A stretch of DNA of 64,000 bases from Dokdonia sp. (GCA_020630915.1 JAHDIF010000007.1:62001-126000), one strand, 5' to 3'; positions 16,984 to 25,777 are shown, numbered from the stretch's first letter. Program-made: numbers and translations. Notes: generated from the letters alone by a model not told the origin.

Positions 16984-17880
16984 CTATTCCTTTTTTTGAT
17001 GTATGTATATATCCCGCTGTGGGAATGGAATACTAATGTTGTGTTCTCTAAAAGTTTTATCAATCGTAAATCGTAAATCACTTTTAATTCTAGGATCTAC
17101 AAAGCTATCTTTTACAAAAAAGTAAAGACCAAATAACAGCGCAGAATCTCCAAAATCTTCAAATAATACAAAAGGTTTTGGGACTCTCAAAATACCATCA
17201 TGTTCTTGAATACACCCTAAAAGTAATTTTTCAACCAAGGCTGTATCACTACCGTAAGCTACTCCAACGTTTATACTCTCTCTTGTCGTCTTATGGTTTT
17301 GGGTATAATTATAAATCGTTTCCTTTATAAACTTATGGTTAGGAATGATAATTACTTTATCATCTCTAGTTAAAGCTCTTGTAGTACGCAATCTTATTTC
17401 AAGAACGCGCCCTACCCGATTATCTGACTCTATGATATCGCCTACCCGTAAGGATTTATCTACCATTATAAAAATACCGCCTATAATGTCTAGAAATAAT
17501 TCTTGCAATGCAAACCCAATACCTACTAGCAATGCCGCAGAAGCTGTTAGTATCACATTCACATTAACTCCTGCTGAGGCTAAAGCCACAAGAACAACAA
17601 TCAAATAAACAAAGTACCTCGCAAACTTAAAAACACTCACAAATTTGAGTCTGTCTTCTTGACTCATTTTTCTCGTGAGTAGCCTTCTTATCCAATTGAG
17701 AACAAAATTAGTCGTAACTAAAGAGAGGATAACTAAGAGTAGTAAACCTACGGTAATATGAATAGCATCTTTACCTTCCCCTACAGGAATAAGATCCATT
17801 TTGAAAAATCTGACAAGGTTTCCCCACACATCTTCTTCAATGACTTCCTTAACTTTTTCTACTGCCTCTTCTTGTATCAC
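16984..17880 (-). CDS. MscS-family mechanosensitive channel
   Basis: 298 residues with three hydrophobic segments and the MscS pore signature ILTASAALLVGIGFALQELF followed by IIGGIFIMVDKSLRVGDIIE. It is the small-conductance type that releases osmolytes on hypo-osmotic shock, in the inner membrane. It starts with GTG at 17880 one base after the stop of the ABC permease (TAAAGTG), which supports this start over the internal Met28. It is the third gene of a leftward ABC ATPase-permease-MscS run. Confidence 0.92.
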   Translation of the reverse strand: MIQEEAVEKVKEVIEEDVWGNLVRFFKMDLIPVGEGKDAIHITVGLLLLVILSLVTTNFVLNWIRRLLTRKMSQEDRLKFVSVFKFARYFVYLIVVLVALASAGVNVNVILTASAALLVGIGFALQELFLDIIGGIFIMVDKSLRVGDIIESDNRVGRVLEIRLRTTRALTRDDKVIIIPNHKFIKETIYNYTQNHKTTRESINVGVAYGSDTALVEKLLLGCIQEHDGILRVPKPFVLFEDFGDSALLFGLYFFVKDSFVDPRIKSDLRFTIDKTFREHNISIPFPQRDIYIHQKKE

Positions 17881-17881
17881 T

Positions 17882-19180
17882 TTAGTATTTTAACCATTTA
17901 AACAATTCCTTATAGGTAGGTTTCTTTCCATACATTAAAATACCTACTCTATAAATTTTAGAACCAAACCACACTGTAAACATAAATGATCCAATCAATA
18001 ATGCTACAGATAAAATGAGTTGCCAGCTTGGGACATCAAAGGGAATACGCATAAGCATCACAATAGGTGATGTGAGTGGTACAATAGAGAATATAGTCGC
18101 GACTGTACCGTGAGGATTGTCAATCACAGCAAAAAAGCCAACATATATGGCCAGCATTAAGGGCATAATAATAGGTAACATAAACTGCTGTGTATCTGTC
18201 TCATTATCTACAGCGGCCCCTATAGCAGCATAGATAGAACTATATAGAAAGTAACCACCTATAAAATATACGAAGAATCCTGCAATTAATTGTAGGAAAG
18301 GTAAGGCTGCAATCTCTGTAAAAATCTCGGTAAGTTTATCAGGATTACTCGCGATTTCCTGTGCTTCTACGCTCATTGCACCATTTGCTGCAGAAGGATC
18401 AATACCCAAAACAAGTTGTCCTACTGTAAGCAATACAATACCTAGGACAACCCAAATTGCAAACTGAGTAACTCCTGCGAGTGTGGTCCCAAGAATCTTA
18501 CCCATCATGAGCTGAAAAGGTTTTACAGAAGAAATGATCACCTCTATAATCCTATTAGTCTTCTCTTCTATCACAGAGCGCATCACCATATTACCATATA
18601 TTATGATAAACATCATTAGGAGATAGCCTGCACCACCGCCAAAAGCAGCTTTAATCCAGTTACTCATCTTAGAAGATTTCTCCCCACTGTAGTTTTCTAT
18701 ACCAAGATCTACACTAATCTTAGAAGTTTCTAAAACGGCTAGATCTACACCATTCTCAACAAGATTCTGATTAGTTAGTTTCTTTTCTATCTTCTTTTCT
18801 ATAGATTCTACAAGGCCAAACGAAGGTGTTTCTTTGCCATAAAAGGTTACTCCTTTTGCATTATTCTCACTCCCTTCGGGAATATGTAACACACCATAAT
18901 ATCCTTCATCCTTAGCTAGTTTTCTTACAAAATCTAACCCTTGATCTGTCATATTAAGATAGGTCGTTTGATCTGTATTTGTAAACTCTGCCGTAAATAA
19001 TCCAGTATCATCTACTAAGGCAATGGTACGTTTATCGTCCTTATTTAATTGCGTGAGATAGGTAATAAGCATCACCATTCCCACCATAATAAGCGGGCTC
19101 AAAAACGTCATCACCAAAAAAGACTTGTTGCGCACGCGCGCCATATACTCCCTTCTTATTATTAATGGTAGCACACTCAT
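17882..19180 (-). CDS. ABC transporter permease, NatB-like
   Basis: 432 residues. One membrane helix follows the N-terminal IIRREYMARVRNKSFLVM, then a large extracytoplasmic part of about 130 residues, then a cluster of five to six helices (GAGYLLMMFIIIYGNMV, VTQFAIWVVLGIVLLTV and more), the ABC-2/NatB topology. Proteins of this type form Na+ or other export systems with a NatA ATPase. The start codon overlaps the end of the ATPase gene by 4 bp (ATGA). Substrate not readable. Confidence 0.9.
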   Translation of the reverse strand: MSVLPLIIRREYMARVRNKSFLVMTFLSPLIMVGMVMLITYLTQLNKDDKRTIALVDDTGLFTAEFTNTDQTTYLNMTDQGLDFVRKLAKDEGYYGVLHIPEGSENNAKGVTFYGKETPSFGLVESIEKKIEKKLTNQNLVENGVDLAVLETSKISVDLGIENYSGEKSSKMSNWIKAAFGGGAGYLLMMFIIIYGNMVMRSVIEEKTNRIIEVIISSVKPFQLMMGKILGTTLAGVTQFAIWVVLGIVLLTVGQLVLGIDPSAANGAMSVEAQEIASNPDKLTEIFTEIAALPFLQLIAGFFVYFIGGYFLYSSIYAAIGAAVDNETDTQQFMLPIIMPLMLAIYVGFFAVIDNPHGTVATIFSIVPLTSPIVMLMRIPFDVPSWQLILSVALLIGSFMFTVWFGSKIYRVGILMYGKKPTYKELFKWLKY

Positions 19181-20112
19181 ACGTTTTGATTTACGGTTTG
19201 GATAAAAATATCGTTTACACTTGGGATTACTTCTACAAAATGAGTTACCTGCCCGTACGATTGCAATTCTTGCAACAGAGCGTTAGGACTGCCATTTGAA
19301 TCTAGCTGTATGCGCAGTTTAAGTTCATCACCTAAAGATTTAAAATGTGCAGGAGTGGTGGTAAACTTTGAAGAAAGGGCAGATTGCGCTTTCGCGAAAG
19401 CGTCCTCACCCACCTCAACACCTACTTCAAAGGTGTTGTTCCTGTATTCTCGTTTGATGGCATTAATCTCACCATCTAAAATCTTATTAGATTTATTGAT
19501 AAGGGCAATATGGTCACATAACTCCTCCACAGACTCCATACGATGCGTAGAAAAAATTACCGTCGCTCCTTCTTCTCGAAGCTGGAGAATTTCATCCTTA
19601 ATTAAGTTTGCATTGATAGGGTCGAAACCACTAAAAGGCTCATCAAAAATGAGCAACTTAGGATTGTGCATGACCGTTACCACAAACTGAATTTTCTGAG
19701 CTTGCCCTTTGGAAAGTTCCTGTATTTTCTTGTTCCACCACTCGCCTATTTCTAGTTTATCAAACCAGTGTTTAGCCCGTTTCTTTGCCTCTGCTTTATC
19801 TAAACCCTTTAATTGAGCAAGGTACAAGACCTGCTCTCCTACCTTCATGGACTTATACAGCCCTCTTTCTTCTGGCATATAGCCTATATCTCTTATGTGA
19901 TGCGCCTGCAATGGCTCGCCTCCAAGGGTTACAGCACCTGTATCTGGCATGGTGATCTGGTTAATAATACGTATTAAGGTAGTTTTACCTGCTCCGTTAG
20001 GTCCAAGTAACCCAAAAATGCTTCCTTCTGGAACCGAAACAGATACGCTATTAAGTGCAGTAAACTCTCCAAACTTTTTGGAAACGCTGTCTGCAACGAG
20101 TAATGAATTCAT
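19177..20112 (-). CDS. ABC transporter ATP-binding protein, NatA-like
   Basis: 311 residues: Walker A GLLGPNGAGKTT at about 34-45, signature ELSKGQAQKIQF, Walker B LLIFDEPFSGFDP, and an H-loop in FSTHRMESVE. A C-terminal DUF4162-like extension follows. It pairs with the permease at 17882 to form an exporter. A palindrome at 19388-19401 encodes AFAKAQ in this extension, outside the nucleotide-binding core. It is first in its operon, after a 257-bp gap from dnaJ. Confidence 0.93.
   Translation of the reverse strand: MNSLLVADSVSKKFGEFTALNSVSVSVPEGSIFGLLGPNGAGKTTLIRIINQITMPDTGAVTLGGEPLQAHHIRDIGYMPEERGLYKSMKVGEQVLYLAQLKGLDKAEAKKRAKHWFDKLEIGEWWNKKIQELSKGQAQKIQFVVTVMHNPKLLIFDEPFSGFDPINANLIKDEILQLREEGATVIFSTHRMESVEELCDHIALINKSNKILDGEINAIKREYRNNTFEVGVEVGEDAFAKAQSALSSKFTTTPAHFKSLGDELKLRIQLDSNGSPNALLQELQSYGQVTHFVEVIPSVNDIFIQTVNQNV
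19388..19401. repeat. GCTTTCGCGAAAGC palindrome in the ABC ATPase gene
   Basis: Exact copy in the AFAKA frame (EDAFAKAQSA), in the C-terminal extension. Confidence 0.95.
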
Positions 20113-20338
20113 AGATTTTTGTTGGAAATCTAAAGATAGTAATAAGGACTAAGAGCACACAAGGCTTTTAATATAGTTTTATAGATTAATTCCTACAGTT
20201 TACGAATAGCCCAAAAAACAAAACCCACCCTAAACAAATGCCTAGGATGGGAAAAAAATTGCTATGAAAAAGAAAAATAACGCTAAAAGAATTTAACGTT
20301 ATTTCAAATATACTACTTTTTACAATGATAGATTAAAG

Positions 20339-20361
20339 AACTTTCAAATAATCTGAAAGTT
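20339..20361 (-). terminator. Hairpin after dnaJ, possible terminator
   Basis: AACTTTCA and TGAAAGTT form a perfect 8-bp stem 9 bp after the dnaJ stop. The T-run on the minus strand is short. A second weak hairpin (AATAACG/CGTTATT) lies at 20276-20303. Apart from these I see nothing in 20113-20369. Confidence 0.45.
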
Positions 20362-20369
20362 AACATTTA

Positions 20370-21479
20370 CTAAGAAAACATATCCTTTACTTTTTCAAAG
20401 AAGGATTTATCTTCCTTTTCTGGGTTAGGAGAGAAATTCTCGTCCTCCGCCATTTTTTCAAAGAATTGCTTTTGCTCTTTTGTAAGCGTTTTAGGCGTCC
20501 ATACGTTTACGTGCACTAATAAGTCACCCTTTCCATAACCGTTTATAGAAGGGATTCCTTTTCCTCGTAGACGCAATATCTTCCCGCTCTGCACTCCTTC
20601 TTCTATCTTGATGCGTACTTTACCTGTTACCGTATCTATTTCTTTAGACGCACCTAGCACCGCCTCACTTATACTTATATATAAGTCGTAGTGCAAGTTA
20701 TCTCCTTCACGTTGCAGGTGATCGTGATCTAACTCTTGGATAGCGACCAGCAAGTCTCCCGCAATCCCATTACCTGGTGCTTCGTTTCCTTTTCCTTGCA
20801 CCTTAAGTTGCATCCCGTCTACTACACCCGCCGGAATTTTTACACTTACCGTTTCTTCTTCTGCGATGAGTCCTTGAGCATCTGCTCCATCCGGACGCTT
20901 ATCTATACTTTGTCCAGCACCGCCACAAGTATTACAAGGTGCAGAGGTTTGCATACGACCTAAGATGGTGTTCTGTATGCGAGTTACTTGCCCGGCACCA
21001 TTACAAGTACTACACTTTTTATAGGTAACTCCAGGCGCTTGTTTTTTACGCTTTATTTTTATTTTCTTTTCGACACCGTTTGCAATCTCTTCTAGGGTAA
21101 GTTTTACGCGTACTCTTAGATTACTTCCTTTTACCCTGCGCTGACCACCGCCACCAAAACCACCAAAGCCGCCACCGCCAAAAGCACCTCCAAAAATATC
21201 TCCAAACTGGCTAAAGATGTCATCCATATTCATGCCGCCACCACCAAAACCTCCGCCTTCAAAGGCTTGATGACCGTACTGATCGTACTTTGCACGCTTT
21301 TGCTCATCACCTAACACCTCATAGGCCTCAGCAGCTTTCTTAAAATTTGCTTCAGCTTCAGCATCACCAGGGTTTTTGTCTGGGTGAAATTGTACCGCTT
21401 TTTTTCGATATGCCTTTTTAATTTCGGCTTGTGTAGCGCCTTTAGAAATACCTAATATGTCGTAAAAATCTTCTTTCAT
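20370..21479 (-). CDS. dnaJ: DnaJ co-chaperone with a reduced zinc domain
   Basis: 369 residues: J domain with HPD at 32-34, a Gly/Phe-rich region at about 75-113, a zinc region, and the two substrate-binding beta domains (from about 200). DnaJ delivers clients to DnaK and stimulates its ATPase. The zinc region has only CSTCNGAG (156-163) and CNTCGGAG (182-189); by spacing these are canonical motifs 2 and 3, which build zinc centre II, so centre I (motifs 1 and 4) is gone. I believe other flavobacterial DnaJ proteins look the same. It follows grpE at 104 bp and is probably cotranscribed from the promoter before grpE. dnaK is not in the window. Confidence 0.95.
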   Translation of the reverse strand: MKEDFYDILGISKGATQAEIKKAYRKKAVQFHPDKNPGDAEAEANFKKAAEAYEVLGDEQKRAKYDQYGHQAFEGGGFGGGGMNMDDIFSQFGDIFGGAFGGGGFGGFGGGGQRRVKGSNLRVRVKLTLEEIANGVEKKIKIKRKKQAPGVTYKKCSTCNGAGQVTRIQNTILGRMQTSAPCNTCGGAGQSIDKRPDGADAQGLIAEEETVSVKIPAGVVDGMQLKVQGKGNEAPGNGIAGDLLVAIQELDHDHLQREGDNLHYDLYISISEAVLGASKEIDTVTGKVRIKIEEGVQSGKILRLRGKGIPSINGYGKGDLLVHVNVWTPKTLTKEQKQFFEKMAEDENFSPNPEKEDKSFFEKVKDMFS

Positions 21480-21545
21480 TGTGATGACCCTCTCTTTGGG
21501 TAACTATTTAATTAGATGGTATGGGTATATAATATGCTTTCGTAC

Positions 21546-21584
21546 TTCGACAAGCTCAGTATGAACTTCATTTTCGTGAAAGCT
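21546..21584. repeat. Decayed repeat cluster between grpE and dnaJ
   Basis: TTCGACAAGCTCAGT at 21546-21560, a short sequence found as a dispersed repeat in many genomes, is followed by ATTTTCGTGAAAGC, a decayed copy of the GCTTTCGCGAAAGC palindrome. Both fill the gap just after the grpE stop. Confidence 0.6.
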
Positions 21585-22123
21585 TACTTACCCGTCACCA
21601 CTTTAGGAAAACGTATGATCTTATCTCCTAATAAATATCCTTTTTCTATTACATCTACTACCTTACCTACGAGTTTCTTCTTAGGTGCTGGAATTTGAGT
21701 AATCGCTTCGTGTAACTCTGCATCAAAGGTGTCTCCAGCCTTAACTTTTGCTTCTTCTAAGCCCTTAGATTTAAGGGTTTCTTTAAGCTTATTACTTATA
21801 AGAGTCATCCCTTTTACATGCACATCGTCTTTATCGTTACTGTACTCTTTAAGCGCTCGATCAAAATCATCCAGTACAGGCAATAGTGATTGGATCACTT
21901 CCTGACCAGCCGTTTTAAATAACTCTATACGCTCTTTTGTAGTGCGTCTCTTATAATTTTCAAATTCTGCAAAAAGGCGTAAAAATTTATCTTTTTCTGC
22001 AGCGAGTTCTTCTTTTACTTGATCAAGTTCTGACACCTCTGGAGCAGCTTCTTGTGTTGTCTCCTCCGCAGTTTGAGCTACTTGCGTGTCATCCATTTCT
22101 TGTGTATTATCTTCTGTTGCCAT
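21584..22123 (-). CDS. grpE: GrpE nucleotide exchange factor
   Basis: 179 residues: an acidic, Gln/Thr-rich N-terminal tail (about 35 residues), the long coiled coil (ELAAEKDKFLRLFAEFENYK, RRTTKERIELFKTAGQEVIQ), and the beta domain ending IEKGYLLGDKIIRFPKVVTG, the family signature. GrpE releases ADP from DnaK. It lies upstream of dnaJ on the same strand and has a good promoter 35-66 bp before its start. No CIRCE element is seen. Confidence 0.96.
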   Translation of the reverse strand: MATEDNTQEMDDTQVAQTAEETTQEAAPEVSELDQVKEELAAEKDKFLRLFAEFENYKRRTTKERIELFKTAGQEVIQSLLPVLDDFDRALKEYSNDKDDVHVKGMTLISNKLKETLKSKGLEEAKVKAGDTFDAELHEAITQIPAPKKKLVGKVVDVIEKGYLLGDKIIRFPKVVTGK

Positions 22124-22157
22124 AACTGGTCTTTAATTCAATTTTTAATTGAGGTGG

Positions 22158-22189
22158 CAAAAGTACTGCCAATTTCATAAAAATGTCAA
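22158..22189 (-). promoter_or_regulatory. Promoter of grpE-dnaJ
   Basis: On the minus strand TTG (22189-22187) is followed after 21 bp by TACTTTTG (22165-22158), a full match to TTG/TAnnTTTG. It lies 35 bp before the grpE start. TGACATTTT is repeated directly at the -33 side. Confidence 0.6.
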
Positions 22190-22265
22190 AATGTCACAGA
22201 CTATATGAACCTTTTTTACAATTGAGATTTAATATAAATTTAAGACTGTAGTGCCATCTTTGAAG

Positions 22266-22273
22266 TACTTTTG
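22266..22273 (+). promoter_or_regulatory. -7 box (TACTTTTG) before the YceI lipoprotein gene
   Basis: Matches TAnnTTTG, 31 bp before the start codon. No clear TTG occurs 19-23 bp upstream. Confidence 0.4.
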
Positions 22274-22304
22274 TATGTACAACAAACATCAAAACATATT
22301 TAAA

Positions 22305-22970
22305 ATGAAAAAAATAATTGTAAACACTTTTGCCATTGCTGCAATAATTGCTGGAACGGTATCTTGTAAAGGAGAAAAGAAAAATGAAACAGATGCGACC
22401 ACTGCAAAAGAGGTTGCTACAGTAGTCGAGGCTACTAAATATAGAGTAAACACAGAAACTTCTGTTATAGAATGGACTGGTTTTAAACCTGGAGAAAAGC
22501 ATACAGGAACACTACACCTAGAATCTGGTGTTGTAAAAGTGGGAGAAAAATTATCCGGAACCTTTTTAATAGATATGAATTCTCTAACGGTAACAGATCT
22601 TGAACCTGGAAATGGAAAAGAAAGTCTTGAAGGACACCTTAAAGGTAATGCAAAAGAAAAAGAAGATCACTTCTTTAATGTAGCGAAGTATCCTACGGCT
22701 GCTTTTGAAGTGACAGGAGTTAAGGATGTCGACGGTAAGAAAACAATGGAAGGAAACCTTACAATAAGAGGTATTAAGAAGAATATATCTTTTCCTGTGT
22801 CATACAATGTACAAGGAGACGCTATGACTCTTACAACAGAGCCTTTTACTATTAATAGAACAGACTGGGGCGTAAACTACGGATCTAAATCTATTTTTAA
22901 TGACTTAGGCGACAAATTTATAATGGATGATATTGAACTTAAAATTTCACTTCAGGCTACAAAAGCATAG
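22305..22970 (+). CDS. YceI-family lipoprotein
   Basis: 221 residues starting MKKIIVNTFAIAAIIAGTVS, with the lipobox GTVSC giving an acylated Cys20. The YceI domain follows (EWTGFKPGEKHTGTLHLESG, DMNSLTVTDLEPGNGKESLE, GHLKG). YceI proteins are lipocalin-like beta barrels that bind polyisoprenoids or amphiphiles in the periplasm. The longer frame from 22251 adds 18 residues that would spoil the lipoprotein signal. A second YceI gene, soluble rather than lipidated, is at 42447. A strong terminator follows. Confidence 0.92.
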   Translation: MKKIIVNTFAIAAIIAGTVSCKGEKKNETDATTAKEVATVVEATKYRVNTETSVIEWTGFKPGEKHTGTLHLESGVVKVGEKLSGTFLIDMNSLTVTDLEPGNGKESLEGHLKGNAKEKEDHFFNVAKYPTAAFEVTGVKDVDGKKTMEGNLTIRGIKKNISFPVSYNVQGDAMTLTTEPFTINRTDWGVNYGSKSIFNDLGDKFIMDDIELKISLQATKA

Positions 22971-22990
22971 GCAGTGACCAACATATCATA

Positions 22991-23018
22991 AAAAATCCGC
23001 CAGCTGGCGGATTTTTTT
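22991..23018. terminator. Bidirectional terminator
   Basis: AAAAAATCCGCCAGCTGGCGGATTTTTTT-type structure: an 8-bp perfect GC-rich stem (TCCGCCAG/CTGGCGGA) with A- and T-runs on either side. It serves the YceI gene and the convergent epimerase gene. Confidence 0.93.
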
Positions 23019-23937
23019 ATTGTAGTAAATCTTCTAGTGCTCCTTCCAAAGATTTGTGATAAAACTCAAAGCCTGATTGTAAAATCTTATCTGCACATAC
23101 CTTCTGACTTTCTAGAACAATAGTGGCCATCGGACCGAGTGCTGTTTTCAATACAAATGCTGGGACATTAGGCAAAAACAAAGGTTTTTTAAGTACTTGA
23201 GCAGTTACTTTAGTAAGCTTCTCGTTAGTTACTGGATTAGGTGCAACACCGTTATAAATGCCTGCCAATTCATTTTTCAAAATGTGCAAGTACAAACGCG
23301 CCATATCCTCAATGTGAATCCACGATTGCCATTGCTCTCCAGAACCAAGTGACGCCCCAGCATACAATTTTATAGGTTGCATAATCTTGGGGAGTGCTCC
23401 ATCTTCTTTGTCCAAAATAATACCTGTGCGTACAAGAGTCGTTTGTATATCTAGTTTCTGAAATTCGAAAATCGATGTCTCCCACTCCTCTACTACTTCC
23501 CCTAAAAATCCCTTTGCATAGCTTGGATATTTCTCGTCGTAGTACTTAGTTTGTGAAGATGGGTAACAACCTATCGCACTTGCAGAAATGATATGTTTTA
23601 CGGGGAGTGGATTCTCGCTTTCGCGAAAGCGGTCTAACACCTCATAAATTAAACGCGCACTTTTGATCCGGCTATCCTTAATAACCTGCATATTCTTCTC
23701 CGTCCACCGTTGTGCAATAGTAGCTCCGGCAAGATGTACGATGGTCGTGACTTCTTGTAAGGCGGCTTCATCTATCTCTCCCGTACTAGGATTCCAATAA
23801 AAGCCTTTGTAGTCCGGTTCTTTTGTTATTTTTTTCTTGGAAGTGGTCAAGTAATTTACGGCAATCCCCTGCTGACGACACAATGTCACCAGAGAACGTC
23901 CTACTAGACCTGTAGCTCCTGTTATTAGTATTCTCAT
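23017..23937 (-). CDS. TIGR01777-family NAD(P)-binding epimerase-like protein
   Basis: 306 residues from MRILITGATGLVGRSLVTLC: a Rossmann P-loop GATGLVGR, then VHLAGATIAQRWTEKN and SASAIGCYP in the catalytic region, and a C-terminal DUF1731-like part (LPNVPAFVLKTALGPMATIV, then KVCADKILQSGFEFYHKS). This group is related to YfcH and SulA-type epimerases; substrate unknown. I start at the ATG at 23937, just before MRILITG; the eight upstream residues are not conserved in type. A TATCTTTG box ends 8 bp before this ATG, so the mRNA could be nearly leaderless. A palindrome at 23617 is read as FRES. Confidence 0.88.
   Translation of the reverse strand: MRILITGATGLVGRSLVTLCRQQGIAVNYLTTSKKKITKEPDYKGFYWNPSTGEIDEAALQEVTTIVHLAGATIAQRWTEKNMQVIKDSRIKSARLIYEVLDRFRESENPLPVKHIISASAIGCYPSSQTKYYDEKYPSYAKGFLGEVVEEWETSIFEFQKLDIQTTLVRTGIILDKEDGALPKIMQPIKLYAGASLGSGEQWQSWIHIEDMARLYLHILKNELAGIYNGVAPNPVTNEKLTKVTAQVLKKPLFLPNVPAFVLKTALGPMATIVLESQKVCADKILQSGFEFYHKSLEGALEDLLQ
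23617..23630. repeat. GCTTTCGCGAAAGC palindrome in the epimerase-like gene
   Basis: Exact copy in the third frame (DRFRESENP). It is the only FRES-frame copy in the window. Confidence 0.95.
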
Positions 23938-23997
23938 AGCTGTGCAAAGATACTTGTGCAATCATCTAGTGCCTAAAGATTATAAAAGTCTTAACAA

Positions 23998-25206
23998 CTA
24001 TTCCTTCCCGTCTACGTAGTCTTGGAGGTAACTGTAACGCTCTGTAAGGGTTCCATTTTCTGTAGTCATCCTAGCTCTCTCTAGGATGCCATCTTTATCT
24101 TGGTTATAAAATGCTGGAATTAAATGCTTTAAAAACATCTCTCCAAAACCTTCACTTGCATCTTTAGGCAACTCACAAGGCAGATTATCTACAGCCATCA
24201 CGGCAATACTACCAGGTGTCCCCAAAGGTACTTCCTTCTCTGATTTTGGGTCATAACCATAAAAAGGGTCTGCGATGGTAGAAGGTCTAATCGTACTCGC
24301 TACGGGGCCATCAATATCACAAGATACATCTGCAACAATACTTATATTGAAATCTGGATGTTTTGCATCATCTCTCGTAAATAAGTAAGGTGCTCCATCC
24401 CCATAAAAATGACCAGCAATAAAGTAATCTGTTACCTGAGCATACTTCATAAAATCACTCTCATAACCTGACGGGTCTTTATAAAAAGTATACTTATCCA
24501 TAGGCATACCATCTGTGCGCTTATTATACTCTGTCACATCTATAAGGCAGAATACAGGTTTGTCAAATTGCTGAGTAAGGTATTCGTGGTCAGTAACTTC
24601 TGTGATCTGAAGGTGATCTAAAATTTCTTTTGCCCCTTTTGCCACTTTCCCTGTTCCAGAAAGGCAAATTCTAATAGGAGGCAGTGTGATTTTATCAAGC
24701 TCTCGCTTTACTTCTGCAAGGTCTGCTAAGTACTCTACTTTAGGAAGTTCAAAGAGTTTATCTCGTATTCCTAATAGTCTAAAACCATTATAAGCACCAA
24801 CCAAACCTGCATATCTCCCAAAACCTATAAGACGTGCTCCATTTTCCCTTATAATAACTTCGTGATCGTACATCTCGATATTTTTATCTAGCATGGCTTT
24901 AAGCAACTTCCTATTATAAGGTTGCTTTTTTATCGTATGTGAGAAGTAAAAATACTTTTTGTTAGGTATTAAAAATTCCACGGGTACTTCCTTTACTCCT
25001 AACATCACATCTGCATCAGATACATCTTTTGTCACTTCAAAACCAGCATCTCTATATGCTTCATCAGAAAAAACTCGGATATCTGACGACTCCACGACAA
25101 AGGTCGCTTCTGGGTTTTGTTCTCTGGCAAGGCTTAACATTTCTGGAGAAAAAACAACTCTTCGATCTGGTGGATTCTTACGTTCTTTTATGATGGCAAA
25201 CTTCAT
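23998..25206 (-). CDS. NAD(P)-dependent oxidoreductase of the alanine/saccharopine dehydrogenase type
   Basis: 402 residues. The N-terminal half has the AlaDH/PNT layout (IIKERKNPPDRRVVFSPEML, then DADVMLGVKEVP), and the middle has ICLSGTGKVAKGAKEIL, a dinucleotide-binding loop. The C-terminal half carries VADVSCDIDGPVASTIRPST and DPFYGYDP, as in yeast Lys1-type saccharopine dehydrogenases. I cannot tell a lysine- from an alanine-related or other substrate. It is probably a single gene: 60 bp separates it from the epimerase start. Confidence 0.75.
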   Translation of the reverse strand: MKFAIIKERKNPPDRRVVFSPEMLSLAREQNPEATFVVESSDIRVFSDEAYRDAGFEVTKDVSDADVMLGVKEVPVEFLIPNKKYFYFSHTIKKQPYNRKLLKAMLDKNIEMYDHEVIIRENGARLIGFGRYAGLVGAYNGFRLLGIRDKLFELPKVEYLADLAEVKRELDKITLPPIRICLSGTGKVAKGAKEILDHLQITEVTDHEYLTQQFDKPVFCLIDVTEYNKRTDGMPMDKYTFYKDPSGYESDFMKYAQVTDYFIAGHFYGDGAPYLFTRDDAKHPDFNISIVADVSCDIDGPVASTIRPSTIADPFYGYDPKSEKEVPLGTPGSIAVMAVDNLPCELPKDASEGFGEMFLKHLIPAFYNQDKDGILERARMTTENGTLTERYSYLQDYVDGKE

Positions 25207-25290
25207 AGTACTAAGGTAGTTTTGGCAGTTTTAAAATTTGGTACAGCTTTTGGTCAATACAGGATAACAAATATACGAGTAAGTGATATA

Positions 25291-25326
25291 TTTGTTGTTA
25301 CGCTTTCGCGAAAGCGTGTTTCTTTG
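25291..25326 (+). promoter_or_regulatory. Candidate ssrA promoter
   Basis: TTG at 25295-25297 and TTTCTTTG at 25319-25326 (one mismatch to TAnnTTTG) are 21 bp apart and end 7 bp before the tmRNA 5' end. The exact palindrome at 25302-25315 fills most of this spacer. An alternative -7 box, TATATTTG, lies at 25287-25294 but would give a leader of about 35 bases. Confidence 0.45.
25302..25315. repeat. GCTTTCGCGAAAGC palindrome upstream of ssrA
   Basis: Exact copy, 18 bp before the tmRNA 5' end, inside the presumed promoter spacer. Confidence 0.95.
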
Positions 25327-25333
25327 AATTATT

Positions 25334-25730
25334 GGGGTCGATTTGGTTTTGACAGCGAGATTAACCAAGTTGTAAGCACGTCGAGCTATGGGAATAATGC
25401 TCGTTAATATCTGTCTCACACTTTTAAACGGCGAGAATAACTACGCCCTAGCTGCATAATCTGAATTATAGTAGGATAATGCCTCGGTCTACAAGGTAGA
25501 CAAGCAGGAAGTCACTCGAAAGCCTTGGTTTGCGGCGATCGATTATGTGGCTTCGTAAAAGTAAACCTAGCCACGATAGGGCTTTGATATCGTAGCGAAA
25601 TTTAATCAGAGATAAGCTGTGCGTTGGTAGTTTTTGACCGGCAATCAGACGAAAATTTAAACAAAAACTAAACGTGTAGAAAGCAGTTTTGTTACTTGTT
25701 TGGACGGCGGTTCGAGTCCGCCCGACTCCA
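25334..25730 (+). ncRNA. ssrA: tmRNA (ssrA)
   Basis: The 5' end GGGGTCGATTTGGTTTTGAC and the 3' end GGTTCGAGTCCGCCCGACTC are the paired tRNA-like ends; GGGGTCG (25334-25340) pairs with CGACTCC (25723-25729). The tag frame at 25430-25459 reads GENNYALAA then TAA, so stalled peptides receive A-GENNYALAA and are degraded. tmRNA with SmpB rescues stalled ribosomes. The 3' CCA is not encoded (the DNA continues ACTATG), so it must be added by the CCA-adding enzyme. The one-piece form is intact. A strong terminator follows. Confidence 0.97.
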
Positions 25731-25737
25731 CTATGAC

Positions 25738-25777
25738 AAACCCTAATTATTAATTTTAATTAGGGTTTATTTGTTTT
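25738..25777 (+). terminator. ssrA terminator
   Basis: A perfect stem AAACCCTAATT/AATTAGGGTTT (25738-25767) is followed by ATTTGTTTTTTG. Confidence 0.9.

Noticed and set aside
22191-22304. Heat-shock CIRCE operator upstream of grpE
   Set aside because: No TTAGCACTC-N9-GAGTGCTAA-like inverted repeat is present.
25222-25407. A 61-codon frame running into the tmRNA
   Set aside because: It overlaps the tmRNA 5' half and the palindrome; the RNA structure explains the sequence.
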